A DNA stretch of 64,000 nt from Bacteroidetes bacterium ADurb.Bin008 (GCA_002071445.1 MWFE01000020.1:53222-117221), one strand, 5' to 3'; shown: positions 48,294-58,314, numbered from the stretch's first letter. The notes: generated from the letters alone by a model not told the origin. A program made the numbers and translations.

Positions 48294-49910
48294 CTATGTC
48301 ATTTTGTAAAAATCATTGCCCTTATCATCCACCAGGATGAAGGCAGGAAAATTTTCCACTTCTATTTGGTAAATGGCCTCCATTCCCAGCTCGGGGTACT
48401 CAAGCAGTTCCACCTTCTTAATATTATCCTGAGCCAGAATAGCTGCAGGTCCTCCAATACTTCCCAAGTAAAACCCTCCGTACTTCTTACATGCATCGGT
48501 AACGGCCTGACTTCTATTGCCCTTAGCAATCATAATCAAACTTCCCCCATGGCTTTGGAAAAGATCAACGTATGAATCCATCCTCCCTGCCGTAGTTGGT
48601 CCAAAGGATCCCGAAGGCATACTCGGAGGCGTCTTTGCCGGACCGGCATAGTATATAGGGTGATCCTTAATGTACTGAGGCAGCCCTTCTCCTTTGTCAA
48701 GGCTCTCTTTCAACTTGGCATGGGCTATATCGCGCCCCACAATTATGGTTCCGCTAAGCGAGAGGCGTGTGCCAACCGGATGCTTCGACAGTTCGGCTAA
48801 TATTTTTGGCATGGGGATGTTCAAGTCGATCTTAACCCCACCCTCAACATCGGCTTTACGGTATTCTTCGGGGATATACTTACCCGGGTTATCTTCGAGT
48901 TTCTCAATCCAAAGCCCTTCCTTGTTTATTTTGGCCTTTATATTCCTATCGGCAGCGCAGGAAACCCCCATGCCAATTGGGCAGGATGCTCCATGGCGTG
49001 GCAAACGGATAATTCTGATATCCAAGGCAAAGTATTTGCCGCCAAATTGGGCACCGATGCCCAGCTTGTATGCGGCATCGAGAATTCGTTTTTCCAATTC
49101 CACATCACGAAAGGCCTGACCTCCCTCGTTGCCCTGAGTAGGAAGATTGTCGAGATACTTGGCCGAAGCCAACTTCACGTACTTCAAACAGGCCTCAGCA
49201 GAGGTCCCGCCAATTACAAAAGCCACATGGTATGGAGGGCATGCTGCCGTTCCAAGCGATCGCATTTTTTCCACCAGAAAGTTCTCAAGTTTTTCGGGGG
49301 TGAGCAATGCTTTGGTCTCCTGAAAGAGCATGGTTTTATTGGCCGATCCTCCCCCTTTGGCTACGAATAGGAAGTTATACTCGTTCCCGGAAACGGCAGC
49401 GATGTCAATCTGGGCAGGAAGGTTGGTCCCGGAGTTCTTCTCGCGATACATGTCAAGGGGTATAATTTGAGAGTATCGAAGGTATTCATCGGTGTATGTT
49501 TTATAAATACCCAGCGAAAGTGCTTCGGCATCGTTACAGTCTGTCCAAACCTGTTGCCCTTTCTTGGCAAATATTGTTGCCGTGCCCGTATCCTGACAGT
49601 AGGGCAATTTGCCTTTACCCGATACCACGGCATTCTGAATAAGCGTGAGGGCCACGTACTTATCATTGTCGCTGGCCTCTGGATCGTTCAGTATGGCCGA
49701 CATCTGCTCAAGGTGTTCGGAACGGAGCAGAAACGAGACATCTTTCATGGCCCTTTGGGCCAATAGAGTAAGACCTTGCGGATCAATCTTCAGTACTTCT
49801 TTGCCCTCGAAGGTCGAAGCCGAAACATATTCATTGGTCAATCGGTAATACGTTGTTTTATCTTCACCTGTTGGACAAGGGTCATAGTACTTAAATTCCG
49901 GAGTTGGCAT
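48294..49910 (-). CDS. Fumarate hydratase, class I (iron-sulfur)
   Basis: A 538-residue single-chain class I fumarase, hydrating fumarate to malate. The N-terminal half has the cluster Cys105 in [10 protein letters not shown] and further cysteines in [11 protein letters not shown] and [14 protein letters not shown]; the C-terminal half has [11 protein letters not shown] and [19 protein letters not shown]. The [4Fe-4S] cluster makes it oxygen-sensitive, fitting an anaerobe or facultative organism. Single gene, terminated at 48226. Confidence 0.95.
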   Translation of the reverse strand: MPTPEFKYYDPCPTGEDKTTYYRLTNEYVSASTFEGKEVLKIDPQGLTLLAQRAMKDVSFLLRSEHLEQMSAILNDPEASDNDKYVALTLIQNAVVSGKGKLPYCQDTGTATIFAKKGQQVWTDCNDAEALSLGIYKTYTDEYLRYSQIIPLDMYREKNSGTNLPAQIDIAAVSGNEYNFLFVAKGGGSANKTMLFQETKALLTPEKLENFLVEKMRSLGTAACPPYHVAFVIGGTSAEACLKYVKLASAKYLDNLPTQGNEGGQAFRDVELEKRILDAAYKLGIGAQFGGKYFALDIRIIRLPRHGASCPIGMGVSCAADRNIKAKINKEGLWIEKLEDNPGKYIPEEYRKADVEGGVKIDLNIPMPKILAELSKHPVGTRLSLSGTIIVGRDIAHAKLKESLDKGEGLPQYIKDHPIYYAGPAKTPPSMPSGSFGPTTAGRMDSYVDLFQSHGGSLIMIAKGNRSQAVTDACKKYGGFYLGSIGGPAAILAQDNIKKVELLEYPELGMEAIYQIEVENFPAFILVDDKGNDFYKMT

Positions 49911-49960
49911 ATGCTTAATTTTTTAAGGGTTAATATTTCAAAACTGGAATATTTAACTTT

Positions 49961-50413
49961 TCATTTTTTAACAAATATTTGGGTGAAGTAAAGTGTGCCA
50001 TACTGATTTTTGGCAATACCAACACCAGTGTGGCTATAATTACCCTCAATATTCTTCTTATGCCCGGAACTGTTGAGCCAGCTATTCACGGCGTTCTCGG
50101 CTTTGGTGTGGCCGTAGGCCACATTTTCGGCAAATGCCATGCCTCCCATTAGTTTTGTGATGGCCGAAGTTCTAAGGGAAAATCCATCGTGACCAAAATC
50201 AACCCTTCCCGATGCCATGTCGAAGCTGTGCTGCCTTGCCACCTGATTAATAGCCTCTGTAAATTCCAACACGTCGAGCCCTAATGATTCCCTATGCACA
50301 TTGACCAGATTGGCAATTTCGCGCTCCATGGCCAACAGATCGGGATCCAACGACTGTTGATTTGGCAATCCCAATAGTATTAGCATGAGGGTAGTGGCAA
50401 TAATGGCTTTCAT
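49961..50413 (-). CDS. Secreted CAP-domain (SCP/PR1-like) protein
   Basis: A 150-residue protein with a signal peptide (MKAIIATTLMLILLGLPNQ) and one CAP domain: NLVNVHRESLGLDVL, HSFDMA, FAENVAYGH and VNSWLNSSGHKKNIEG, with the usual His/Glu/His pattern. Its final strand is GTLYFTQIFVKK. CAP proteins act outside the cell; no enzymatic role is assigned. It is 7 bases downstream of the ArsC-like gene, hence probably cotranscribed. Confidence 0.9.
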   Translation of the reverse strand: MKAIIATTLMLILLGLPNQQSLDPDLLAMEREIANLVNVHRESLGLDVLEFTEAINQVARQHSFDMASGRVDFGHDGFSLRTSAITKLMGGMAFAENVAYGHTKAENAVNSWLNSSGHKKNIEGNYSHTGVGIAKNQYGTLYFTQIFVKK

Positions 50414-50420
50414 TTTCGAA

Positions 50421-50765
50421 CTATTTGAATAGTTTATCCATTTCCTGCGGAGGAATGGCTATCACCGCCTTAAGCTTCCCTACCACAATAGGACGTTTGA
50501 TGAGTTTAGGGTTTTCCATATAAATTCTTATCCACTCGTCGTCGTTAAAGTTCTTGTCTTTCAGGTTTTTGCGGTAGTACTCCTCTTGTTCCCTTGCCAA
50601 CTTATGCGGCGCAAGGTTGGTTTTTAAAAGAATCTCCTTTATTTCATCCTTCGTGATGGGATCTTTAAGGTACTCCCTAACCTGAATATCAGTTGTTTTC
50701 GATTTAAGATATTCCAATCCCGATCGGCTATGCCTGCACCGCGGATTATGAAAAATTTTAATCAT
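50421..50765 (-). CDS. ArsC/Spx-family thioredoxin-fold protein
   Basis: A 114-residue protein. The active-site Cys lies in HNPRCRHSRSGLEYL, with a downstream IKRPIVVGK, both typical of the ArsC/YffB/Spx family. The NPxCxxS form with one Cys matches the reductase-like branch. The arsenate ligand triad and the regulator-type CxxC cannot be told apart with certainty. No ars genes are adjacent. Starts an operon with the CAP-domain gene. Confidence 0.85.
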   Translation of the reverse strand: MIKIFHNPRCRHSRSGLEYLKSKTTDIQVREYLKDPITKDEIKEILLKTNLAPHKLAREQEEYYRKNLKDKNFNDDEWIRIYMENPKLIKRPIVVGKLKAVIAIPPQEMDKLFK

Positions 50766-51004
50766 AAAAAAACCTGTTAGAACGACACAAGTTAACCTTT
50801 AATGATGAAAGTGTCAAAATAATTTGTTGTAGAAAAAATTAAAAAAGAAGAAATTTTTTAAACACCCATAATAATATGGCGGGTAATGAAATCACCTGCT
50901 ATCGGTACGAATCAACTTTCTTACATAGAGATATTTTAGGAATTCTCTAAATTGATTGCTATACGATGACTAAAATGTAAAATAAATAAGTGTTAAGAAT
51001 GGGC

Positions 51005-51211
51005 TTAATACTGCAATTGCAGGTTGAAATAATTAAGCAGCGATTCAAAAGTTTTAACCTTACCCCTGTAATCAAACCAAGAGGGAGGTATGCCTAATGG
51101 AGTATAGATAATTGCTGAATGCCCTTTTTTTTCGAATAGATTGCCCAATTCGAGGAATCGTTTAACGCCTCCGTAGAGTTTTGTGTGGGGTAGAATGGTA
51201 CCAATAACCAT
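51005..51211 (-). pseudogene. Truncated 5' end of a GT4-type glycosyltransferase
   Basis: A 68-residue frame with a proper start whose product resembles the N terminus of a group 1 (GT4) glycosyltransferase: an initial strand, then GTILPHTKLYGGVKRFLELG, where the GG loop precedes a helix, then a second strand HSAIIYTPLG. The rest of the domain (~300 residues) is absent; the frame ends in an unrelated tail. It follows the GT2 gene on the same strand, so a surface-sugar cluster appears to have lost this part. Confidence 0.6.
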
Positions 51212-51228
51212 CGGCCGGTGCGTTATTT

Positions 51229-52059
51229 CTATTGTCTACTCAATTTTTTTATACCGTTAAGGCAAACATAATGATTTTGCGCTTTCTTTTGTTGCATCAT
51301 TCTCACGTTCTCATCCTGGTTTGACCAACCCGATTCGTGATGTAAGTGATATTGCACGGCTATATTCCTAAGCGATTTCATTTTATAACCCGCTTGCTCA
51401 AAGCGCCAGCCTAAATCAATATCTTCACCAATGGCAGGGCGTGTATAATCTTCATCGAAACCGTTTATGGCGTAAATGGCCTTGCGCGAGAAAGACATGT
51501 TGCACCCTTTAAGCTGGTACATGGAGCGTAGGGCAGGGATAAAACCCAATGGCCCTTTGGGGTTTATGAATACTCCTTCTTCAACGAATTGCGCACCCCT
51601 GCTCTTTATTAATGCGAAATTTTTAAGGATATAACCATTCAAGCCATCGATCCATAGCTTGTTTTCAAGGATTAGTTGCGTTGTTTCAGGGTCGAGTTTT
51701 ATCCTTTTGCCTGCAAGGATTCGATCGGGATCAGACCGTTTTATGTGAAATTCGATGAACCTTGGATGCAATACGCAATCCTCATCGATAAAGATGAGGT
51801 AGTCTGTCGCTGCTGCTTCAATGGCTCTGTTTAATGCCCTGTTTTTACGCCACCCAACATCGGGTTGGGTAATGTGCCTAATGTTTATTGCACCTTTTAT
51901 GCTTTGGATAAAGTTACTCATCTGCTCGTGCTGAGCGTCTTCCGTTACAATAACCTCAAATCGCCTGTCGGTTTGCTGTAGCGCCGATTTTATGACTAAA
52001 TCCAGGTACCTGACGTTGTTGTATGCCGAGATGATTAGGCTGGCAACAGGGCTACTCAT
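51229..52059 (-). CDS. GT2 glycosyltransferase with GT27-like C-terminal region
   Basis: A 276-residue protein of the GT-A fold: LIISAYNNVRYLDLVIKSAL at the N terminus, the DxD-type metal site in IFIDEDCVLHPRF, and the C-terminal CNMSFSRKAIYAINGFDEDY followed by GEDIDLGWRFEQAG. That pattern matches chondroitin/galactosyl-type GT2 enzymes. No membrane helix is visible; it would act on the cytoplasmic side. It lies 4 bases downstream of the two-domain glycosyltransferase. Confidence 0.88.
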   Translation of the reverse strand: MSSPVASLIISAYNNVRYLDLVIKSALQQTDRRFEVIVTEDAQHEQMSNFIQSIKGAINIRHITQPDVGWRKNRALNRAIEAAATDYLIFIDEDCVLHPRFIEFHIKRSDPDRILAGKRIKLDPETTQLILENKLWIDGLNGYILKNFALIKSRGAQFVEEGVFINPKGPLGFIPALRSMYQLKGCNMSFSRKAIYAINGFDEDYTRPAIGEDIDLGWRFEQAGYKMKSLRNIAVQYHLHHESGWSNQDENVRMMQQKKAQNHYVCLNGIKKLSRQ

Positions 52060-52063
52060 ATGA

Positions 52064-53794
52064 TTATGAGTTTAATGAAGAGTTTTTGAGTTTGATATCA
52101 ATATGATTGGATATACCCTTTTCCGTCCATGTCAGCTTGGTTCTCTTTACTTCTCTACGTATTCTAATATTTCTCAACAAAGTATCCTTTGTCTTATAAG
52201 GCCGGGGATGATCCAGATGTACGCAAATCGCACTGTACCTTATCTGTTTGGATTTCAGGCCGGTATTCTTTAGCCTTTCTCCCAGTTCCCTGTCGAGGCC
52301 GCCGTATTGCATATCCTCGTTATAGCCGTTTACCTTTACTATATCCTCCTTCCATCCGCTGGAATTATGTCCATTCCAGGTAGCTCTGGTGGGTGTGAAG
52401 GTATTCATAAACCATTTCAGGAAACTGTTCCTGTACAGCTTGAGATACTTATATGTAAAGGGTTGCCCATTTTTAAGAAGCCATCGTGTCGAAAAAGGAT
52501 TGCCCATTAGGATGTCCTGTTGGGTTATGGCATTTGACACAGTCAAATTCAATTTAAAATACCCTCCGCTTAAGAAGAATCCTTTTTTGGCTCTTTTGGC
52601 ATGAATTTCAATAAAATCTTCTTGCGGGATACAGTCTCCATCTGTAAAAATTAGGTAATCGCCACGGCTGGCGATTATGGCCTTATTGAGAATTTGACAT
52701 TTCCGGAAACCTTGGTGTTCATGCCAGACATGTGTAATGTTTAGTTTCGAGTTTTCTTTAAACCCATTGATTATGGCTTTCGTTTCAGCATCCGACCCGT
52801 CGTCGGCAATTACTATTTCAAATCCGCTAAGGGTTTGGCATTTAAAACCCCATAGCACTTTTTGCAGCCATTCGGGCTGGTTGTATGTGCTGATAATAAT
52901 AGAAATATTTTCAGGCTGTATGGGGCTCTGGTAGGTAGGTTTTGTGTTGTTTTCCATAATTTGCCCTGCTATTGCATAATCCCACTCTTGCAGGGCAACC
53001 TTAACCCTCGTGTCAGTCAGCCTATTCTTTTTGTTATTCTTTTCAGTAAGAATTAGCCTGCGGAGTTTGGCATATTTTAGAAAGCATAGGTAGGCCAAAT
53101 TAAGGCTGACGATGAAACCCATGTAGCCGTCAAGGAATCCGGTTTTAATTACAAAAGAGTGAAAAAAACGCCAGATGGGGCGGAAGGTTGTTTTGCCGAT
53201 ACCGGCTTTAATCCCCAATTGGTGATACTCTTTAGCCGATATGGAGCTGAAATGGTTTATTTTGGCAATATGCTCCTCTATGGAGTCGTATGCCCAATGC
53301 AGCAAATCCCCCTTAAGATAACCAGTGGTTGCACCTAAGTGCATAATAAATTTATCGTGAGGATTGATTCCACCCCATTCCCCTTTCCTCCGATCGAAAA
53401 GTCTTAGCTTACGCTCGGGATATAGGCTGGTATGATGCATCCACTGTCCGCAGAAATTGTTGAGCCTGTTGAATCTATATCCATCGAATAGCCAGTTGTT
53501 TTTTGCCTTAAGTATTGACTTGCGAAGTTCAGCCGAGAGTGCCTCATCGGCATCCAGCGAGAGGATATAGTCATATTCGGCCTGTTGTACAGCAAAATTC
53601 TTTTGCTCTTTATAACCCAGAAATTTCTGTTCGATAATCTTAGCCCCAAGCCTTTTGCAAATCTCAACGGTGCGATCTGTGGAGAGGGAGTCAACCACCA
53701 CAATCTCATCGGCCACATCAACCAGCGAGTTGATACACTGTTCAATGTATTTCTCCTCGTTGTAGGTTATGATTACTGCCGATATCTTGGGCAT
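52064..53794 (-). CDS. Two-domain GT2 glycosyltransferase (WaaE/KdtX-like plus chondroitin-type)
   Basis: A 576-residue protein carrying two GT-A domains. Residues ~1-250 resemble WaaE/KdtX lipopolysaccharide-core glucosyltransferases (ISAVIITYNEEKYIEQCI, EIVVVDSLSTDRTVEIC, LSLDADE). From ~residue 295 a second domain starts with ISIIISTYNQPEWLQKVL, IVIADDGSD and IFTDGDCIPQEDF, ending in a GGLDRELGERL segment. Two donors may be used in sequence on one glycan. The start at 53794 (MPKISAV) is preferred over one seven codons upstream. It overlaps nothing and heads the minus-strand group. Confidence 0.85.
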   Translation of the reverse strand: MPKISAVIITYNEEKYIEQCINSLVDVADEIVVVDSLSTDRTVEICKRLGAKIIEQKFLGYKEQKNFAVQQAEYDYILSLDADEALSAELRKSILKAKNNWLFDGYRFNRLNNFCGQWMHHTSLYPERKLRLFDRRKGEWGGINPHDKFIMHLGATTGYLKGDLLHWAYDSIEEHIAKINHFSSISAKEYHQLGIKAGIGKTTFRPIWRFFHSFVIKTGFLDGYMGFIVSLNLAYLCFLKYAKLRRLILTEKNNKKNRLTDTRVKVALQEWDYAIAGQIMENNTKPTYQSPIQPENISIIISTYNQPEWLQKVLWGFKCQTLSGFEIVIADDGSDAETKAIINGFKENSKLNITHVWHEHQGFRKCQILNKAIIASRGDYLIFTDGDCIPQEDFIEIHAKRAKKGFFLSGGYFKLNLTVSNAITQQDILMGNPFSTRWLLKNGQPFTYKYLKLYRNSFLKWFMNTFTPTRATWNGHNSSGWKEDIVKVNGYNEDMQYGGLDRELGERLKNTGLKSKQIRYSAICVHLDHPRPYKTKDTLLRNIRIRREVKRTKLTWTEKGISNHIDIKLKNSSLNS

Positions 53795-53961
53795 AAGTAA
53801 ATTTTTAAAATGCAAAAGTAATGAAAATTGGCAGAGAAATCATTCAGGATATATTTATGCGCCGTCGCTGTTCGAATGGTAACCAAAAATTTTAACCTAA
53901 AACTTTATATACAGAAACTACAAGTGGCGTCCAATAGTATTCAAATGGCGCAAAATTGCCT

Positions 53962-53969
53962 TATTTTTG
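53962..53969 (+). promoter_or_regulatory. -7 element for the S9D peptidase gene
   Basis: TATTTTTG, 39 bases before the GTG start at 54008. Confidence 0.5.
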
Positions 53970-54007
53970 TAATTAATTGTTTACTATAATACAAAATTTT
54001 ACCCATT

Positions 54008-56428
54008 GTGAAAAAGAGAGAATTATTTCAAACAATAATAATGATTATGTCTTTGACTGCAAATGCATTGTCACAGGAGCCTGTGCGTTACACCGAGCCT
54101 CCTGACGAGTTAAAAGAGTTATTGGAAGCACCTTCGACACCTGTTCTTAGGGTAAACCCAACCTCAACCCATGTATTATATGCATACCCCGAGGGAATGC
54201 CCGATATATCGGAATTGGCACAGCCCGAGTTAAAGCTGGCAGGTATTAGGATAAACCCTGCAAATTACGGGGCAAGCCGAACTTTATTTTTTAATAAGTT
54301 GACTTTGAGAAAGATTGAAAATGATAGTGGCGAGGAGTACCCCATTGTTGGATTACCGGAGGAAGTTAAAATTAACCTTTTTCGATGGTCGCCCGATGGA
54401 GCCAAACTAGCCATTATGATTTACCTTCCACACACTATTGAACTTTGGGTGGCGGATGTTAATTCGGGAAAAGCTTCACGTTGGGCTACCAACCTGCATA
54501 GTACCATTAACACTTCGCCCATTGCGTGGGCACCCGATGGAAGCTATATTCTATTTTCCTCAAGGGTGCCATACCGGGAAGAGTTCGACTATACCGATCC
54601 GCTTCCGGAAGGGCCAACGGTACAGCAAACCGGTGGTTTAGCCGCTCAGGAGCGCACTTATCAGGATTTGCTGAAAAATATGGCCGATGAAATGAAATTT
54701 GAACACTTTGCCACCAGCTGCATTATGAAGGTTGAAGCCGGGAAGGAGCCGGTAATGCTTTGGAATCCGGGGATGTTCAAAAGTTTTTCCATTTCACCTG
54801 ACGGGCAGTACATTTTAGTTGAACAGCTCATGAGGCCATTTTCGTACAACGTTCCCTATTACCGGTTTCCCACCTGTATTGATATCTGGACAAGCGAAGG
54901 CAGGATATGCAAGAGGTTAGCCGAGATCCCTTTGGTGGAGTATATCCCGCAGGGGTTCAGCGCTGTGCGCGAGGGTCCCAGAAATTTCCAGTGGCAGTCC
55001 GATGCCGATGCAACCGTAGTGTGGGTAGAGGCGATGGACGGGGGTGATCCCAAGAAGGAGGCCGAGGTGCGCGATCAACTTTTTTCACTCAAGGCACCTT
55101 TTAAAGATAAAGCACAGCCACTGCTGTCGTTGAAGTATAGGTATAGCGGGATTCTCTGGGGTTGGAATAGTTTGGCGGTGGCCTACGAGTCGTGGTGGGA
55201 AACCCGAAGGGAGAGAACAATTTTCTTCAACCCCTCCAAAACAATGCAGAGCGGGCAGATTGTGTGGGACAGGTCGAGCCAGGATGCCTATGGCGATCCG
55301 GGGAAGTTTATTACAGAGGCTAATATACAGGGAGTCTGGGTGTTAAAGACCGACAAGGGGAAGCAGAAGCTTTACCTGTCGGGCGAGGGGAATTCGCCAG
55401 CAGGCAGCATGCCTTTTGTTGATGAGTTGGACATAAAAACTCTGAAAACTAAGCGCCTGTGGCAATGCCATGCCCCCTACTACGAATCATTTTCAAATTT
55501 CATCGGTAATAAAGTTGACAGGATACTTACAAGACGCGAATCTTCCGATGAACAGCCAAACTATTTTATTCACGATTTGAAGAAGGGAAAAGTTTCACAG
55601 TTTACACGGTTCCCTCACCCTTTTCCACAGCTGAAAGATGTGAAACAGGAACTGGTTAAGTATAAAAGGGATGATGGAATTGAGTTGACAGCGAACCTTT
55701 ACTTGCCGGCAGGGTATAGCCTGAGCGATGGGCCACTCCCGGTATTAATGTGGGCTTACCCTGAGGAGTATGTTGATCCCGACTTAGCCGGACAGGTAAA
55801 GGAATCGCCTTACCGGTTCATCCGCCCATCCAGGCTATCGCCTGTGCTGTGGGTTGCGCGTGGGTATGCTGTGCTGGATAATTTGGGAATGCCCATTGTA
55901 CGCAGGGATACTCTCGAACCCAATGATACTTTTACAGAGCAACTGGTTGCCAATGCCAAGGCAGCTGTGGACTATCTGGTTGGCAGAGGGATAGCCGATC
56001 CCGCCCGTATTGCCATAGGAGGACATTCTTACGGGGCGTTTATGACAGCCAACCTGTTGGCACATAGCAACCTGTTTGCTGCAGGGATTGCCCGTAGCGG
56101 AGCCTATAACCGTACCCTTACCCCATTCGGGTTTCAAGGAGAAGAGCGTAATCTGTGGCAAGCTCCCGATACCTACCTGAAGATGTCGCCTTTTATGTAT
56201 GCCGATAGGATTAAGGCCCCTATCCTCTTTATTCACGGAGCAGAAGATAACAACAGCGGTACTTTCCCCATGCAAACCGAGAGAATGTACTCGGCAATCA
56301 AGGGGCATGGGGGCATTGCACGGATGGTGATACTGCCCTTCGAGGGGCATGGGTACCGAGCCCGCCAATCGTTGATGCATTCCACCTGGGAGATGGACAG
56401 GTGGCTGGAGATGTACCTGAAAAAATAG
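54008..56428 (+). CDS. S9D-type peptidase, glutamyl-endopeptidase-like
   Basis: An 806-residue prolyl-oligopeptidase-family serine protease with a signal peptide (IIMIMSLTANALSQ). An N-terminal beta-propeller (~100-520) precedes the alpha/beta-hydrolase domain. The triad is Ser674 in GGHSYGAF, Asp in HGAEDNNSGTFPMQTERM, and His in LPFEGHGYRARQSLMH. The DNNxGT and FEGHGY context, and an N terminus with PPDELKELLEAPSTP, closely resemble the plant chloroplast glutamyl endopeptidase (S9D). A Glu preference is therefore inferred. GTG start; single gene. Confidence 0.88.
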   Translation: MKKRELFQTIIMIMSLTANALSQEPVRYTEPPDELKELLEAPSTPVLRVNPTSTHVLYAYPEGMPDISELAQPELKLAGIRINPANYGASRTLFFNKLTLRKIENDSGEEYPIVGLPEEVKINLFRWSPDGAKLAIMIYLPHTIELWVADVNSGKASRWATNLHSTINTSPIAWAPDGSYILFSSRVPYREEFDYTDPLPEGPTVQQTGGLAAQERTYQDLLKNMADEMKFEHFATSCIMKVEAGKEPVMLWNPGMFKSFSISPDGQYILVEQLMRPFSYNVPYYRFPTCIDIWTSEGRICKRLAEIPLVEYIPQGFSAVREGPRNFQWQSDADATVVWVEAMDGGDPKKEAEVRDQLFSLKAPFKDKAQPLLSLKYRYSGILWGWNSLAVAYESWWETRRERTIFFNPSKTMQSGQIVWDRSSQDAYGDPGKFITEANIQGVWVLKTDKGKQKLYLSGEGNSPAGSMPFVDELDIKTLKTKRLWQCHAPYYESFSNFIGNKVDRILTRRESSDEQPNYFIHDLKKGKVSQFTRFPHPFPQLKDVKQELVKYKRDDGIELTANLYLPAGYSLSDGPLPVLMWAYPEEYVDPDLAGQVKESPYRFIRPSRLSPVLWVARGYAVLDNLGMPIVRRDTLEPNDTFTEQLVANAKAAVDYLVGRGIADPARIAIGGHSYGAFMTANLLAHSNLFAAGIARSGAYNRTLTPFGFQGEERNLWQAPDTYLKMSPFMYADRIKAPILFIHGAEDNNSGTFPMQTERMYSAIKGHGGIARMVILPFEGHGYRARQSLMHSTWEMDRWLEMYLKK

Positions 56429-56531
56429 CCGTACTGACCGTAAGGGCAGGATTGCAGATGGATTTTCCGGTGCTACGAGGTTAAAAAAGGTTAAGTCTGG
56501 CTCCGAAGACCATTTATTGTAAACATCGAAC

Positions 56532-56539
56532 TATTTTTG
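56532..56539 (+). promoter_or_regulatory. -7 element for the CarboxypepD-like gene
   Basis: TATTTTTG, 21 bases before the TTG start at 56560. Confidence 0.45.
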
Positions 56540-56559
56540 CGTAGGAAATAATCGATACA

Positions 56560-57333
56560 TTGAAAAGGCTTGCATTACTTTTTGCTCTGACACGCATTGC
56601 TTTGCCATGGGCTCACGCTACGGGTAGGGATACCATCCCCGTGATCCATTTTCAGATTACCGATGCATCTGTGGGAAAGTCTGTTCCGTTGGCACACGTG
56701 GTAAATATCAATAGCCGAAGGGCTACCATTGCCGATATGCTTGGTTATTTCCATATTCCGATATCCGTGGGCGATACGTTAATGGTAACGGCAATAGGCT
56801 ATTATGACATGAGAATCCCTTCGTGGGGGCAGTTTAGCGCCGATTCGCTCTATTTCCCCATTCGCCTCACACCGCGATTGTACGAAATAAAAGAGGTAAG
56901 GATAACACGATTTGGGTCGTACCAGCGGTTTATCAAGGAGGTTGCCTCAATGGAGATGCCATTATCGCAGGACGAAATAATGCAAAAGAGGTTAGAGGAA
57001 TACATTAGTAAGGTTATCAACCAAATGGATTTTAAGAATATTGCGCCACCCACATCAGGATTAGTTTTTGGCGAAGATTGGTTTGCAAAGCAAAAGAAGA
57101 AAATTGAGGCCAAGCGCATTGAAGAGCAGAAGTGGGATATTATTTTCAATAAATTCTCGGCGGGAATTGTGCAGGAGTTAACCGGGCTGATGGGTCTTGA
57201 TGCCATTAAGTTTATGGAGTACTGCGATTTTACCGAGGGATTTCTGCTTGTGGCCAGCGACTATGAAGTGCGGAAGATGATATTGGACAAGTATAAGACA
57301 TACGATAAAAAACCGTTATCAACACACAACTGA
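56560..57333 (+). CDS. Secreted protein with CarboxypepD_reg-like domain, function unknown
   Basis: A 257-residue protein. After a probable signal peptide (MKRLALLFALTRIALPWAHA) comes a single beta-sandwich like the regulatory domain of carboxypeptidase D (VIHFQITDASVGKSVPLAHV, then TIADMLGYFHIPISVGDTLMV in part), as found at the start of TonB-dependent receptors. The C-terminal ~150 residues are helical and charged, with no barrel. TTG at 56560 is the only nearby start. Its TGA overlaps the ATG of the next gene by one base. Confidence 0.75.
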   Translation: MKRLALLFALTRIALPWAHATGRDTIPVIHFQITDASVGKSVPLAHVVNINSRRATIADMLGYFHIPISVGDTLMVTAIGYYDMRIPSWGQFSADSLYFPIRLTPRLYEIKEVRITRFGSYQRFIKEVASMEMPLSQDEIMQKRLEEYISKVINQMDFKNIAPPTSGLVFGEDWFAKQKKKIEAKRIEEQKWDIIFNKFSAGIVQELTGLMGLDAIKFMEYCDFTEGFLLVASDYEVRKMILDKYKTYDKKPLSTHN

Positions 57334-58283
57334 TGTACTTACCCTGTAAAGAGGATGTGGAAAAGGCGTATCGGAATGTGAAGCGCTTTGTACACCGAAC
57401 CCCGGTGTTAACCTCGCGATTGATTGATGGCATAGCGGGTTGCAGCGTATTCTTTAAATGCGAGAATTTTCAGCGTGTGGGTGCTTTCAAGTTTCGGGGT
57501 GCCTCCAATGCCGTTTTTGGCCTGCCCGATAATCAGGCGGAAAAAGGTGTTTGTACCCATAGCTCGGGTAATCATGCTGCGGCACTGGCATTGGCGGCTT
57601 CACTGAGAGGAATTCCGTGCCATGTGGTGATGCCCGAAAACTCGCCACCCGTTAAGCGAAAGGCTGTGGAGGGGTATGGGGCAAAGGTTGTTACATGCCT
57701 GCCCACCCAGCAGGCCAGAGAGGCCAAGTTGCAGGAAGTGCAAGCCGCAACGGGGGCCGTATTCATTCACCCCTACGATAATGTTGATGTGATATGCGGA
57801 CAGGGAACCGCGTCGCTGGAACTGCTGGATGAAATTGGCAATCTCGACGCCATTATTACCCCTGTTGGCGGTGGAGGTCTTTTTTCGGGAACGCTGACTT
57901 ACTCCAAAGGGTTCAATGGCAGTATAAAAGTGTATGCGGGAGAACCACGCAATGCCGATGATGCCAATCGATCGCTGCGCGATGGCGTTTTGTACCCCTC
58001 TGTTAACCCCAATACCATAGCCGATGGGCTGAGAACATCGCTAAGCCCATTGACCTTTGCCATAGTGCAAAAGTATGCCGATGGGATATTCACCGTTTCG
58101 GAGGAGCAGATAGTGGAGGCCATGCGGCTGGTGTGGGAGCGAATGAAGATTATCATAGAGCCCTCGTCGGCAGTGCCTGTTGCCGCGCTGATGGCCAACC
58201 GGGGGCAATTTGCAGGGCAAAGGGTTGGAATAATTATTTCCGGAGGAAATGTGGAGTTGGGCAATCTGCCATTCGCCCATTGA
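57333..58283 (+). CDS. Threonine/serine dehydratase-like PLP enzyme (fold type II)
   Basis: A 316-residue enzyme of the threonine dehydratase / serine racemase group. The PLP lysine is Lys53 in VGAFKFRGA; SSGNHAAALALAA binds the carboxylate and the phosphate loop is PVGGGGLFSG. It lacks the C-terminal ACT regulatory domain, so it should be the unregulated type. Threonine dehydratase or serine racemase activity is likely. The one-base overlap with the preceding gene suggests coupled translation. Confidence 0.9.
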   Translation: MYLPCKEDVEKAYRNVKRFVHRTPVLTSRLIDGIAGCSVFFKCENFQRVGAFKFRGASNAVFGLPDNQAEKGVCTHSSGNHAAALALAASLRGIPCHVVMPENSPPVKRKAVEGYGAKVVTCLPTQQAREAKLQEVQAATGAVFIHPYDNVDVICGQGTASLELLDEIGNLDAIITPVGGGGLFSGTLTYSKGFNGSIKVYAGEPRNADDANRSLRDGVLYPSVNPNTIADGLRTSLSPLTFAIVQKYADGIFTVSEEQIVEAMRLVWERMKIIIEPSSAVPVAALMANRGQFAGQRVGIIISGGNVELGNLPFAH

Positions 58284-58314
58284 TAACTTTAGGGCTAACC
58301 ATCGCCATCGGTTA

